64,000 bases of DNA from Diadema setosum (GCF_964275005.1 NC_092705.1:16271385-16335384), one strand, 5' to 3'. Positions 49,120 through 60,376 are shown, counted from the first letter of the stretch. Translations and numbers: made by a program. Notes: generated from the sequence alone by a model not told the origin.

Positions 49120-49607
49120 AAAAGATTGAAGGAGGCACGGGCCCCGGTGCGCCCCCCCCCCCCTCCGATCCGCCATTGTACCCTGCAGAAAGGGGTGGGG
49201 TCTGTTTCGAGTAAACTATAGCGGAGGCACGATGTGGTTTATTTAACAGATGTTTTGTTAAACCAAAAGATAATTATGTTAATCGTCATATAGGTTTATA
49301 AATCATGGCTGCCATGAACATTGTGCAGTTACAAGGAATTGTATAAGAACTCTTACACAATGTCTGAATGTCATTACAAGGCATAGGACCAATTTCCATT
49401 CAATTCGATCAAATGAAATTTTATTTTAAATAACACGTGTTTGTTATCGATACAAATTCATAGAAAACAAAACGTGCGATTAAAAATAATTTGCATATTA
49501 TGATGGAACTAATTGTTCAAAATAATTGCGTTAATGGACTCATATCGGGCCTACTAGTAATAACGGTTACGGTAGCCTATATAAATGTATATGTATATAT
49601 ATATATA

Positions 49608-49860
49608 TATGAAGAGTTTGTTTGCAAAAACCGATAAGTCCATATTTGCCAAATGGAGATATTTGCGATTAAAGGTCAAGAAAAATAAAGAGAATAATAA
49701 GAAAATTTTTTCTTCTTTTGACCATAACTTCACAAATATACTTTTATATGTAGTGACCAATATATCATTTAAAAGGTATTATTTTGTACTTTGTGACAGA
49801 GATCGTACTTCAAAATCTTCAAAAATGGACTTATCGGTTTTTGCAAACAAACCCTTCATA
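49608..49860. mobile_element. MITE with ATGAAGAGTTTGTTTGCAAA ends
   Basis: The left ATGAAGAGTTTGTTTGCAAA then AACCGATAAGTCCAT is inverted at the right end (ATGGACTTATCGG, TTTTTGCAAACAAACCCTTCA). It is inserted in an AT microsatellite, so its TA target cannot be fixed exactly. Confidence 0.75.
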
Positions 49861-49871
49861 TAATTATTATA

Positions 49872-49909
<38 letters not shown>

Positions 49910-49930
49910 ATATAAATATATATATATATG

Positions 49931-50021
<91 letters not shown>

Positions 50022-50025
50022 GCAT
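49872..50025. repeat. TA microsatellite
   Basis: Long TA runs with rare G and A interruptions. Further TA runs lie at 50122-50150 and 50195-50272. Confidence 0.9.
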
Positions 50026-50074
50026 TAAAATCAAAATATGAAAGTTCTGTGACGGTGTGTAATAAATGGATATC

Positions 50075-50113
50075 AAGAGTAAAAACAGTCGTATAAAAAC
50101 ACCGCGGGAGCCA

Positions 50114-50153
<40 letters not shown>

Positions 50154-50190
50154 CAGCTCCTGCGGTGTTTTTATGCCACTGTTTTACTCT

Positions 50191-50193
<3 letters not shown>
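50075..50193. repeat. Inverted repeat around an AT core
   Basis: AGAGTAAAAACAGTCGTATA then AAAACACCGCGGGAGC is inverted as GCTCCTGCGGTGTTTTTATG then CCACTGTTTTACTCT. The loop is a run of A and TA repeats. Probably a small MITE whose core became a microsatellite. Confidence 0.65.
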
Positions 50194-50231
<38 letters not shown>

Positions 50232-50800
50232 GCATATATATTATACATTATATATATATATATATATATATGCATAGGCATTTTAGGACCGGCTTGCACA
50301 ATGTCTGCATGCACGGATACCATAAATCAATCGTGGTGAGTCTCTTCCTCTTCTGAGAGGTTTGATTTAGGACCTATGCGATTGATTGTTCAAACGTTCA
50401 GCGAGGTTAATTTCATTCAAATCGTCGACTCATTGCATTTGCAATACATGTATTTCGCAATCTCCCGAGCTGACCATTATTTGCAATCGCAGTGAGCCTC
50501 AAGACTTATATATAGGCAGACTATGATAATGTGCCCCCTTTGGAATTGGGAGCAAGGTCCGACATGCCTGTATAGTAAAACTACAATAAAATGAACATGC
50601 AGAATATGATGATGGGGCTCTGGATGTCTTCGGTGCCCACGCAAATCTTAGTCTTGGTGTCCATACTATTAGCAAGTGGTCGCCCTATAAACTGCAATGT
50701 TCTCCACTTCGGAAGTACCAGCAATATTTAGGCCTTTGTTATAGTAACAACTGGTAGGACCTATATTACGTCAAAGGACAATTCATGACAAGTTAAAAGT

Positions 50801-50940
50801 CAATTTGATAAAAACAACAACGACAACAGCAGCATCAGTAGCAACAACAACAACGTAGAAGTAAATTTGTCAATTTGATAAAAACAACAACGTCAACAGC
50901 AGCATCAGTAGCAACAACAACAACAACAACGTAGAAGTAT
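50801..50940. repeat. 70-bp tandem pair
   Basis: Two units share CAATTTGATAAAAACAACAA, CAGCAGCATCAGTAGCAACA and ACGTAGAAGTA. They are nearly identical apart from the number of ACA units. Confidence 0.85.
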
Positions 50941-51159
50941 TAGAGTAGATTGTCATAAGCACAAGAGCTAAAGAAAAATGTACATAGACCTAATTGGATA
51001 ACATTTTCTGGAAATTTTGGAAATGCAAAGTTTTGCTATACAAAACAGTTCTTGAGGAGGCACTCATCAATACAAATTTGATTTATGCAAATGGTGAAAT
51101 GACGACGTCATAGTTTCACAACTTACGTGTTTGTGCTTTTAATATCGACTTTTTGTCTC

Positions 51160-52335
51160 TAGACCAACTATAACTGGTCCAGAATTCCCTTATTAACATG
51201 TCATTCACAGTATTACGATACGCCCCTTTCCCCTTCCCCTTTTAGCCATGACTGTTGATTGGCTCTGATCATATATTATGGCCTCAAGGCATGGTTCTCC
51301 AAATGTGTCTGGAGTTGTACGTCTTGAGACGACAGTTTCGCATAATATCGGCAAAAAGAAAATGAAATGACATGTTCGTCACGACTGTGTTGAGTGTTTA
51401 CTTTCCTTGAACTACAAGTGAGTTTCATTTGGATGGATGGCTAAACGTAAGAGAGCAAGCATTTGGGAATTTGAGCATTTTCAATTGACCTTTGCCTCTT
51501 GTCCTTTAACCCCATGGCCAACAATAATTCGTCAAAAAATCAGTAACCGGTCACTTTCATTTTCATGACAATACTGAGTAATTTTCAAATTCTAATATGG
51601 GAAAAATTTGACATCTTAAAATTTTCATTTGACCTTTGACCCCATGGCCAAATTCTTTCTCCACAGAATCTTTGTGCAGTAATGCATGTAAAAAAATACA
51701 GTTTGATAAAGTTTGTGAATTGAGTATTCTCCAAGGTATGGAAAGTGTAGTTTTAGTACTGGATATATAGTCATAGAATTATCGTATACTATAGAATTTT
51801 AACCTGCCATTTGACCCATGACCCCATCACCCCAAAATTTCCAAGAGAATTATTGCCATAGCAGGCAGTATTATAATATGCAAATGATATGCACTAAGTT
51901 TCGTGAAGATACTTTGAGCCATTTCCGAGATATGGAGAAAAAAAGTGAAATGTTAGCATATTCGCTTGACCTTTGACCTTTTACCCTATGGTCCAAAACT
52001 TTCCTTAGAGAATCTTCATCTGGTAATACATGTGTACACCGTAAACTTCAAGAAAATATATTCAAGCATTGCATAAGTATGGGGGAAACAGTTACATTTT
52101 AAGAATTTGGCCTTTGACCTTGATCGAGCATACTATGTGCACCCAAACGCTAATAGGCACAACTTCGTCCACTCATACATGCATAATCAGTGACATATTA
52201 TGCCAAGTTTCCATCGGATACCTCGAATGGTTTTTAAGTTACGCTGTCCACACAATATTGATAATGGACGGACGGATGGACGGACGGACACCCTGAAAAC
52301 ATAATGCCTCCGGTCTTGGTTGCAGAGACATAAAA
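51160..52335. repeat. ATGCCTC-hairpin dispersed repeat, long copy
   Basis: The body has several TTTGACC(TT/CC) words (GACCTTTGACCTTTTACCC). Near the end it carries GGACGGACGGATGGACGGAC and then ATAATGCCTCCGGTC...GCAGAGACATAAAA, a short terminal hairpin. Relatives at 34890-35300 and 55320-55660 end the same way. Class undetermined. Confidence 0.65.
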
Positions 52336-52499
52336 AGTAAAAGTAACGTATGATAAACTGAGTAAGCGCATAAACAATCTGATTCAGAAGAGAGAAGAAG
52401 AAGAGGGAGCATTTTTTCATGTATTTATTCACCTCTAGTCAAGTTCAAACAGCAATTCATGTTAGTATTACTGTACAGCGTAACAGATTAATTCCTTGT

Positions 52500-52551
52500 A
52501 ACTGATTGACAAATTGCCCTACATCGACGTAGGGCAATTTGTCAATCAGTT
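52500..52551. repeat. Perfect 23-bp stem hairpin
   Basis: AACTGATTGACAAATTGCCC then TAC, a six-base loop ATCGAC, and the exact inverse GTAGGGCAATTTGTCAATCA then GTT. No mismatch in the stem. No known element ends here. Confidence 0.85.
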
Positions 52552-53162
52552 GCAATGAAAACATCTCGACGGAAGAATTTCACGAATTATTTGAAGATTA
52601 ATTCTTTTAACAATAAAGGCAAACATTTCATTTTCAATAATAAATAAAGAAAATGACAATACAGCAAACTACCAACAAAAATGGAAACATATACTGTATC
52701 TGAAATAAGCCATCCCCAAAAACAATACTTCCTGTAGCTACCCTTCCTATAATACTGTATGTCCCCCCCCCCCCCCCAAGGGAAAAGTACAACGGATAAG
52801 TTAAAAGATAGCGAATCAATCCAAATAGGATTTCAGGGTATGAAACTATAACTTATTACCCACATCTTATAGAAAAACCTAACACGATATGCTTCAGTGG
52901 TCAAAGAGATATAGGGATCTTTGTGGAGCATGTCATGAATCCCTTCCTTTCAAGTTCCGTCTATTGTGTTATTATTAATATCATAATACCTTAATACATT
53001 ACTACATGTTTACTTTCAGGTACACTTAGTTAGGCCTAATGATGTATATGAACATCACACAAGGCAAGTATTTAATTTACTACTACAGAGTATTCAGCCG
53101 GAAGGGAGTTAATTCCAAAGTTTCGTTTAGATCGATAGACGAGCAAAGGGTGACATTCTTAC

Positions 53163-53188
53163 CTGGGATGTTCATTGGAGTTCGACAT
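53163..53188 (-). CDS. Alternative or duplicated EIF4A first coding exon (distal)
   Basis: ATG at 53188-53186, reading MSNSNEHP plus two bases of Arg, then GTAAGAATG. Compared with MSNYSDNP it has the same length, the same split codon, the same donor and an open frame despite several amino-acid changes. It could splice to 35650 and give eIF4A with a different N-terminus, or it could be a silent relic. No transcript evidence is available here. Confidence 0.55.
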
Positions 53189-53274
53189 TCTTCCAAGAGC
53201 GCGCGATAAAGACCGAATGAAAGTTATAATGTCACTCGCTCGTGTGATGAGACGGTGATATAGATAGGCTCCTA

Positions 53275-53746
53275 TAGGGCTCACACCCATAAATATTTCC
53301 CCATAGGGATGTGTGTTAAAAATCAAATTTCAAAAAATTCTGTAAAATAGCTGGGAGAAATGAGGTGTTTCAGCTTCACTAACCTGGATAAGTGAGATAT
53401 ATCCTCTCATCCATCAAATTTTCAGGGTGGATTCTTCAGTTCAAACTCTGTCCAGGGGTCCGCAAAGCCAGACTACGAGTTCTTGTCACTCAAAAAATCA
53501 CCCATTTTCCGTACACGTACCCAATGAAATATAGTCCCCTCAAATTCCACCAGAAAAGCTTTCATCTTCCAACCAAAATGCAATTTGTAGAGGAATTCAT
53601 ACTCAATATCTACAGCTATTCAGCTTTTTGCCAAACTACATCATTGATTTTTAATTATTTTTTTTTCTTCATTTATTTTGGTATCTTTGGTACGAATTTG
53701 TGAAGGGGTCTGGGACAGTCCATTGTATTTACGGGTGTGAGCCCTA
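53275..53746. mobile_element. MITE in the distal EIF4A promoter, TA TSD
   Basis: Left TAGGGCTCACACCCATAAAT, right inverse ATTTACGGGTGTGAGCCCTA, TA on both sides (53273-53274, 53747-53748). It separates the conserved GTGCGCAATGAAATAT block from the leader of the distal first exon. Confidence 0.75.
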
Positions 53747-54395
53747 TAACGTAGTGCGCAATGAAATATCCATCCGCGTATACAGTATTCATATAACAGC
53801 AATATATTTATATCACACTGCAAGATGCGGGAGTGAGAGAGGTGTCAGACTCTCTCGAGTCAAAGTCTTCATTAAAAAACTATATGCTCCTATCATATTG
53901 TACTGTATTTTTTTTTTTTCGTTTTTTTCGTCGGAATTTGCCTGCGCATATTTCAATGAAGTAGGCCTATTCTCAGTCGGCGGGTTTCCCAACGTGAAAG
54001 AATTGGGAAATTTCAGTTTGTCTGTTCGTATTTATTTCCGAATCATAGAAAAAACACATACAAAATAGGTAAAGTATCAAAATAATGTATACTAGAATAA
54101 GATACGGAGAATAGCCCAATTTCAGTGATATGTTATACAATGTCACTGTTCTTCCTTCAATTGGCCCTTCGATAAGTTCAGTTTAACTATAAAAGAGTGT
54201 ATACTTCTGACCTAGCAGAAAACAAAAACAAAAACAACAAATTAAGCCAATAGCGGAATTTTTCAACACTGAGCTCTTTCGTGGTCATGGTCGACAACGT
54301 CGAACGCTTTTCGCAGATCAACAAGGAAAACAAGGTGATTAAAATGTATTTTGGTGAATTACCAACTCCTTGCCCACTGCGGATACCATTGACAG

Positions 54396-54560
54396 AGGCG
54401 GATCCACGAATTCCGTAAAGGGGAGGCGCCTTTACAAAATAGTAAAGGGGGAGGGGCGCACGCAGCCCCCCCCCCATTGTTTTCTTTTTATTTCTTCGTT
54501 GTAACAAATTATAGAGGGGGCGGGTGCCCAGTGAGCCCCCCCCCCCCCTGCAATGACTTT
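54396..54560. repeat. Fragments of the GGCGGATC repeat family
   Basis: GAGGCGGATCCACGAATTCC then GCCTTTACAAAATAG matches the left part of the element at 1220. Poly-C cores follow. No clear right end. Confidence 0.5.
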
Positions 54561-55319
54561 TTTTTTCGAAGGAGAACATTTTGATAAAAATTTCACTCTT
54601 GTGTTTGTAAAATTATTAACTTTTTATTTTTCAGACTAGTAATCATCTAGTAACGGTCCAGGTTTCCCTTTAGAAACTATCTTTTCTCCAGCTGACAAAT
54701 TAAAGGGCATACAATGCTGTATTTGAGTCTTTCTCGTGCAGACAGTGTCCACTCAACCCAGAATGCTGAAAATCAATAGAATAATAATTAAGTAGTGTCT
54801 TGGCATTTATATGCCTTTAATTGGAAAGGAGGATTCTTAGTAATGAGGAGACATTGTTGAGTTGATGTGAACTGTGTGAGTGCCTTTATTCAACTGGTTC
54901 TTCCAGTGTGTCCTTTGCACATGGGGCATAATCATGTTACATCCAGCTACAGCTGGCAGGTTAGTCTTTGCTCAGACTCATCATTGCAAAGACTTTACAA
55001 ACATACATGTATATCAACACAAGTAGTAGGCAGGTTATTATAATAGGCCCTACACTCTATGTATTATACAATTTTGTACATTGTTTATAGGCTTACTTAG
55101 ATATCACGAGAATCGATACCTTTTCACGGTAATAAAATTATGATGATTTTAGAACAACAAAAAAAAAAAACATCAACAACAACCAGCTAGTCTTCGTCAC
55201 AGTCACCGTCTTGTCATAGATGTGTCACAAACACATTTATTCAAACTTACCTGATGATGTCATCGTCCTTATCTTAATTTTCCGATTGATGTCAAAACGT
55301 CTTTTCTTGGACGAATTCT

Positions 55320-55660
55320 AAAACCAAAACTAAAAATTTCGTTGTGGCTACTGGCACGCGTCCGCCATAACAATCGCATGGTTCTCCCAATGTAAGTGTA
55401 CACTATAGTACGTAATTGCGAGACAATGTGAGATGACAGCATCTCATTGGCATAATTTGAAATGACATGTTGTTGTCACAAAATGTGTTGGGCGACTAAT
55501 TTCATTGAACTAGGTTTCATTTGGACCTACGGCTGGGTTAAGCAAGTCACTTTCTCAAGTACTTGGACGGACGGACGTACGAACGAACGAACGAACGAAC
55601 GGACAAACTAAAAAACATAATGCCTCCGGCGACACCGACTTTGTTGCGGAGGCATAAAAG
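55320..55660. repeat. ATGCCTC-hairpin dispersed repeat, copy 3
   Basis: Shares GCATGGTTCTCC, GAAATGACATGTT and AGGTTTCATTTGGA with 51160-52335. It has GGACGGACGTACGAACGAAC and the end ATAATGCCTCCGGCGAC...TTGCGGAGGCATAAAA, whose arms form an 8-bp stem. Confidence 0.68.
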
Positions 55661-55802
55661 ATGTCATTTGTATAATGGTATAATGATATGATACAATGTA
55701 TTGTCTAGGGATAGTAAACTACTTATGGCCTATGCAATCAATATAGTGATGACTAACAAGCTGTCTTCTTCTCAGGGGGCTATCTCACATTGGGTGTACA
55801 GT

Positions 55803-56275
55803 TCTTCTTCTTCTTCTTCTGATTAAGTCTGCCTCCTTCAATAGACTGAAGATTCTTGCAGACTGGTGCTATTTACATTATAATACAATTTATTTACAGA
55901 TATTTACAAGCACATAGAAAATTTGACGAAAAAACTAGCCACTGTGATCAACCGTTAGACGGTTTCGAAATGATCCCACAGATGGCGCTGAAACAATTTC
56001 TGACGACAGGGAATTCCAGTTCCTTACAGTTCTTGGGAAGAACGAAGGCGATGCGATTCAGTTCTCGAATATGGTACCTGATAGGAGTGTGGTTGCGAGG
56101 CTCTCGTTAACTGAGTAGCCTGTTTGATAATATAATAGTCCTGTGCTGAAAGAGGAGTGAGATTATTGTGTATTTTGTACATCATAATTAGCCTGTCATT
56201 TTCTCTGCGCTGTTCCAGAGTGGTCCAATTAAGTTCTTGTGGCATTTTGGTGACACTCGAGGTGTTATGGTGTTA
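55803..56275 (-). mobile_element. Non-LTR retrotransposon 3' end
   Basis: On the minus strand it reads HNTSSVTKMPQELNWTTLEQRR, then RLIMMYKIHNNLTPL, the C-terminal LINE signature (SVTxML..L.W.TLE.RR...M.YKI). It shifts frame before the FLP-like block and then runs into a 3' UTR ending GAAGAAGAAGAAG at 55803. 5'-truncated. It lies about 370 bp upstream of the RBMX2 start. Confidence 0.78.
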
Positions 56276-56647
56276 TGTTATCAGTTGTGCTGATTTAATT
56301 CATTTGCGGAAAAATCATGGTCATACAGTATGCGATTATTTGTGGTCGCTTTATCTACGTTGCAAATTTGAAACAAATCATAATGACATCATAACAAACT
56401 TCAAAGCAAAGGATGTAGACATTTACAGCAGTAGTCATACGATCTGTGTACGTAGCACAGAAGAGTTCTGTGGTACGGTAGGCCTACTCAGTGCTGCTAC
56501 ATGCGCACATGCTCTTTGAATCACGCCCTCTACGCCGACGGGTGATGGAAGAAGCGCTCGGCTATGAGCATACATGTGAGAGTACAACTGTAACGAGTAA
56601 CGTTACCTTTACCCACCAGTTGTTGATAAATCACAAGGATATCAATC

Positions 56648-56652
56648 ATGAA
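56648..56652 (+). CDS. RBMX2: RBMX2 proposed first coding exon (ATGAA)
   Basis: The next exon begins with a T that must complete a codon, followed by PLTNVK. The human protein starts MNPLTKVK, so the first exon should end ATGAA. Exactly that occurs here, followed by the strong donor GTGAGTTC. The 5' UTR extends left of 56648, and the transcription start is not visible. Confidence 0.7.
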
Positions 56653-58177
56653 GTGAGTTCGGCATCTATGTAGATACTGAGATTTTGTACTTTGTGGATT
56701 TTATTTCGGATAAGGGTGAGAATCAGAAAGACTGATTGCGGGTCTCGATTGACAGATATATAACTTAGTCCCATGTATAGTCATCTGTGTTAGCTGTGTA
56801 TTCTACTATGTCACCGACCGGCGACCGGACTTACTCAGTCAGTAGTCACTATCCTAGACTACACCATGCTATTACCGGACACGCACATTTTTGCGTATTA
56901 ATGACATTCTGTACGCGCGAGACTTCGTAGATTAGCCTCACAGAACTTTTTGTGGACCGAAATTGCAAAAAAAAAAAACGCAAAACGCGACATAAAAATA
57001 TAAAAACACGAAGAAATCCACATTTTTACCTCCAAAGTCTTGAGTTAGTCAAATTTATAGTTCAGAACTTCAGTGACCCGCACCTCGTCATAGTTAAGGC
57101 TATCCTGGGTTTTAGGGGTCTATGAAATATTTATGCATGTTTGAATCGTATTTCAAGACTGAAATTGTATGAAATCCCACGTTACATATTAAATACAGCA
57201 GGAAAAATGCTGAACCAAAAGTTCACTGATCGATATCAGAAATTTGTAGCTATCATCCTCAGGCTCAAATGCGAATGATGCGGCATAGTTGTGCGCTAAG
57301 GGGCCCGCAACTCGTCACCCGCACGTGCAGCTCCCATAGACAAAGCACGTAGTAAACTAGAAGTAGGGTCTAACCAGTTGTCGATTTCTCACAAGGTTTT
57401 ATTGCGTGAACTGTTTGAAATGTTCAAGACGGACATTTTACCGTAAAATACGAAATTTGAGCCTCATTTGCCGATTTTTTGTTTGTCATCCGCTCGGTGA
57501 AAATGTGTAAAAATTTACGGTGATTTGTGGGATAAATTGTGATTGCGGTGCAAGGACTAGTTACGAAAGATGTCGATTATTTCATTGCGAAAATCGTGTC
57601 CGGTTTACACTGCGCAAAAAGACAACTTTTTTAGAGGGGTATGTTTGAAGCATATTTTCTAAAACCTGGAGCGAACAATTGACATAAGTTGGCTGAATTC
57701 GTAATTACCAGGAGTCTGTGAATGAGTGATGTTATTTTTAGCCGAAATTTCATCCTCTGACTGAGTACGGAATTCAAAGCCACGAAAAAAAGCGTCCGGT
57801 AATTGGATCTACCACCCTACAGTTCAAGTTTATTTAGGCCTAACATTAGATCTAGGGCCTAGATCCAGTTCTAATTCTATGTGCAGTTGATGTTTGATGA
57901 TTGCGATCGTCGATCTACCACAGTATATAAAAGTCATTTTGTTTCTGTTGATACAGGGGTAGTCATTTCCTTTCTTCTGCTTGTGTTTGTAATCATTTAA
58001 ATTTTCTAGCACCTCAATGTTCTATCGCGTAAAGGGATAACTAAGTTTTAGAGTAGCCAGTTGCAGCTCTCACTCAGCTCGCTCTAACTTGTATGTGTTG
58101 ACCCCTTTTATCATGTCTTTAAGTTAAACTCTTATTAAACCATTTTATTACTTGGGTGTAGAGACAGGAAGCAAAGC
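56653..58177 (+). other. RBMX2 intron 1, left part
   Basis: Non-coding, nothing recognised apart from AT- and A-rich stretches. The LINE fragment begins at its right edge. Confidence 0.5.
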
Positions 58178-58268
58178 TTATTTGTCCCTCGTTACAGTTC
58201 TGTCCCATCTCAGGTAGGGTTCATACTTACTTGTAATATTTCTCCAGTATCTTTCTAGGGAAGACTTG

Positions 58269-58699
58269 AATAAGCCAGTTCGTAATTAGCTCATGTACAT
58301 ATTTGTACAAATGACCTTTCTTTTTTCTCAGTTGTTTAGGCACTTCACTCGTTTTCAAAGCGGCATAATGCATTTAATAAGCTTGCCCGACGTAACAATT
58401 TATGGAATTCATGTTCACACAAAGAATGAGCTTGCGTTTAGAGCAAGTGATCAGAATACTCCATCAGTTGACAATTTAGCAGGCATCCATTTTATTGTTT
58501 TGTATTGAATGCAGTAACAGCCTATTTCCTTTTATATTGCGAAATACCATTCTTGCTGTCAGGTCGATGTGCTGGCAAGCACCATTTAGATAAGGATCAA
58601 ATGAATAATCATCGCATCACAGATGCTTATCTCAGTGAATTTACAAACCAAAATGCCTGTTGGTACAAATGACCTTTTGGAATTACGAACTGGTCTATT
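58269..58699. mobile_element. MITE with AATARRCCAGTTCGTAATT ends, inside the LINE
   Basis: Left GAATAAGCCAGTTCGTAATT, right inverse AATTACGAACTGGTCTATT. TTTGTACAAATGACC near the left end is inverted near the right end (GGTACAAATGACC, same strand sense). It splits the LINE coding region between TTIN and FKSSLERYW. The target duplication is not resolved. Confidence 0.7.
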
Positions 58700-58738
58700 G
58701 GTTTATGGTGGTAGCGTTGACGACTTCCTTAGCCTAGG

Positions 58739-58956
58739 TACTGTAAAAGTGGAAATTTTCGCGGTGTTGAAATTTTTGTGAATTTTGTGCAACTAGAAAC
58801 TAGCGCGAAAAATAAAAGCATGCAAATATTTTTGCTTGCCATGTATATGTTCCTGTACTTGATGTCTTGATTCCGCGGAATTAAAAACATGCGAAAAACT
58901 TATTACCCGGCAGAGCGTGAAAAATTAGTCATGCGAAAATGTCCACTTTTACAGTA
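58739..58956. mobile_element. TACTGTAAAA-family MITE (copy 6), inside the LINE
   Basis: Ends TACTGTAAAAGTGGAAATTT and ATGTCCACTTTTACAGTA. It splits the LINE within WNAL|P. Removing the MITE and one TA joins TGGAATGCACTA to CCTAGG, giving WNALP, the family signature. That fixes TA as the target duplication. Confidence 0.8.
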
Positions 58957-60208
58957 GTGCATTCCAACTGTTTACATTTCTTATTGAGAAAGCAGACTGC
59001 CTCAGACTAGAATGGACACGTTGTTTGACAAGTTTGAGATCATGACCTCTCACTGTTGAACCACTGGCCAACTGAAAGAATTTAGAGGGATTTACTCTGT
59101 TGAAGCCTTTCAGGATTTTGAATATCTGTATCGAGTCGGCCCTCTGCCTTCTGTAAGCCAAAGTGGGAAGGTGTAGCTCTCTGAGTCTTTCTGCGGGGAA
59201 ATTCTGGATATGTCATTTGTTTCAGTTCAGGAAGAAGCCTTGTTGCCCTATGCTGAACTTTTTCTAGCATGTCCTCATCCCTCTTCAGTGGTGGGTGCCA
59301 TACTGAGTTGCAGTATTCTAATGTTGGTCTCACAATTGTTTTGTAGAGTGAGAGAAAGCCCTTCTTCTTCAGAGTTGTGAAAGATCTCTTTATCATTCCT
59401 ACTTTGATGTTGGCTCTCTTAGCAGCATCTGCTGTGTGTTTGCTGAAAGACAAATTCTCTTGAAACAGTACCCCCAAGTCTTTCTCTTAACTTCCACATG
59501 TAATTGAAATGGGATTTGTGTCAGTATCCAGTGTATAGTCATACCTGTGATTTTTACTTCCGTAGTGCACTACGTTGCACTTGCTCTCATTGAATGGCAT
59601 GTATGCAGGTATGGCAGCTGCCATTTGTTAGACCAATTTGTTATGGCATGTATATCCCTCTGTAACAAGTCTGAGTCTGTTTTGGAGTCCACTATCCTGT
59701 ATAACTTAGTATCATCTACAAATAGCTTCACACTGGAATCAACTGTAGAAGGCAGATCGTTTATGAGGTCTATGTTGAAGAATGTTGGTCCAAGCACACT
59801 TCCCCGTGGTACTAGTATGCCACTTGTCACAGAAATAGATCTTGACTCCTTCCCATTGATCATCACTTTTTGGGTCCTGTCTGTAAGGTAGTCATCGATC
59901 CAGGCAAGTAAGGCAAATTGTGGAATAATGTGGACATCTTATGGTGGTGTCGAGCAAGTGTCTGTAGATGTCTTGCAGCATGCATGCATCGCAGCATGCA
60001 TGCATTTGATACTAGTATCATTCATGTACCAGTAAAGTATATATTTGCATAGTGATTTTCATTTCATTTGTGCCATCCATTCATATTCAATTGTTCAGCA
60101 AAGGATCATCAATAAATGCTAAATTGTTCGTTGCTCCTAATATTTTGAGTGTGACAACTAAATAGAAGGACTTGTTTATTTTCAACACGTTTCTCATTTA
60201 TTCCACAG

Positions 60209-60376
60209 TCCTCTCACTAATGTGAAAAACATTAACAAGCTCAATGAGCTTGAGGCTCAATATGGTGTGTCCAGCTCAGCGTCCTGGCACCAACAGTACA
60301 AGGATAGCGCCTATATCTTCATCGGTGGCTTGCCATATGAGTTGACTGAGGGGGATGTTATCTGTGTGTTCTCTCA
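60209..60376 (+). CDS. RBMX2: RBMX2 exon 2, RNP2
   Basis: 168 bp: T completing Asn, then PLTNVKNINKLNELEAQYGV, SWHQQYKDSAYIFIGGLPYE, ending ICVFS plus CA. The sequence KDSAYIFIGGLPYELTEGD holds RNP2 of the RRM. Acceptor TTCCACAG, donor GTGAGT. Confidence 0.93.

Larger units (their letters stand above)
53100..54385 (-). repeat. Second copy of the EIF4A first-exon/promoter region
   Basis: Diverged duplicate of about 45140-45620, in the same orientation. Matching blocks include GTGAAATTCTTACCT / GTGACATTCTTACCT, the reading frame, AAAGACCGAA, TAGTGCGCAATGAAATAT, CTCAGTCGG..GGGTTTCCCAA and CAAYTCCTTGCCC. It is expanded by the MITE at 53275-53746 and by other inserted sequence. Confidence 0.8.
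58178..59945 (-). mobile_element. CR1/jockey-like LINE fragment with two MITEs inside
   Basis: Reverse transcriptase on the minus strand. From 59945: AWIDDYLTDRTQKVMINGKE, a GxxxGSVLGP block, LINDLPSTVDSSVKLFVDDT (the catalytic FxDD box), ITNWSNKWQLP. From 59477: GVLFQENLSFSKH, FLSLYKTIVRPTLEYCNSVW, LEKVQHRAT. From 59161: YRRQRADSIQIFKIL, then WNALL. After the two MITEs it resumes FKSSLERYWRNITSKYEP and ends RDK-stop at 58178. Several frame shifts make it inactive. 5'-truncated. It lies in RBMX2 intron 1, antisense to the gene. Confidence 0.85.

Noticed and set aside
49866-50356. Tyr/Ile-repeat open frames
   Set aside because: Translation of TA microsatellites.
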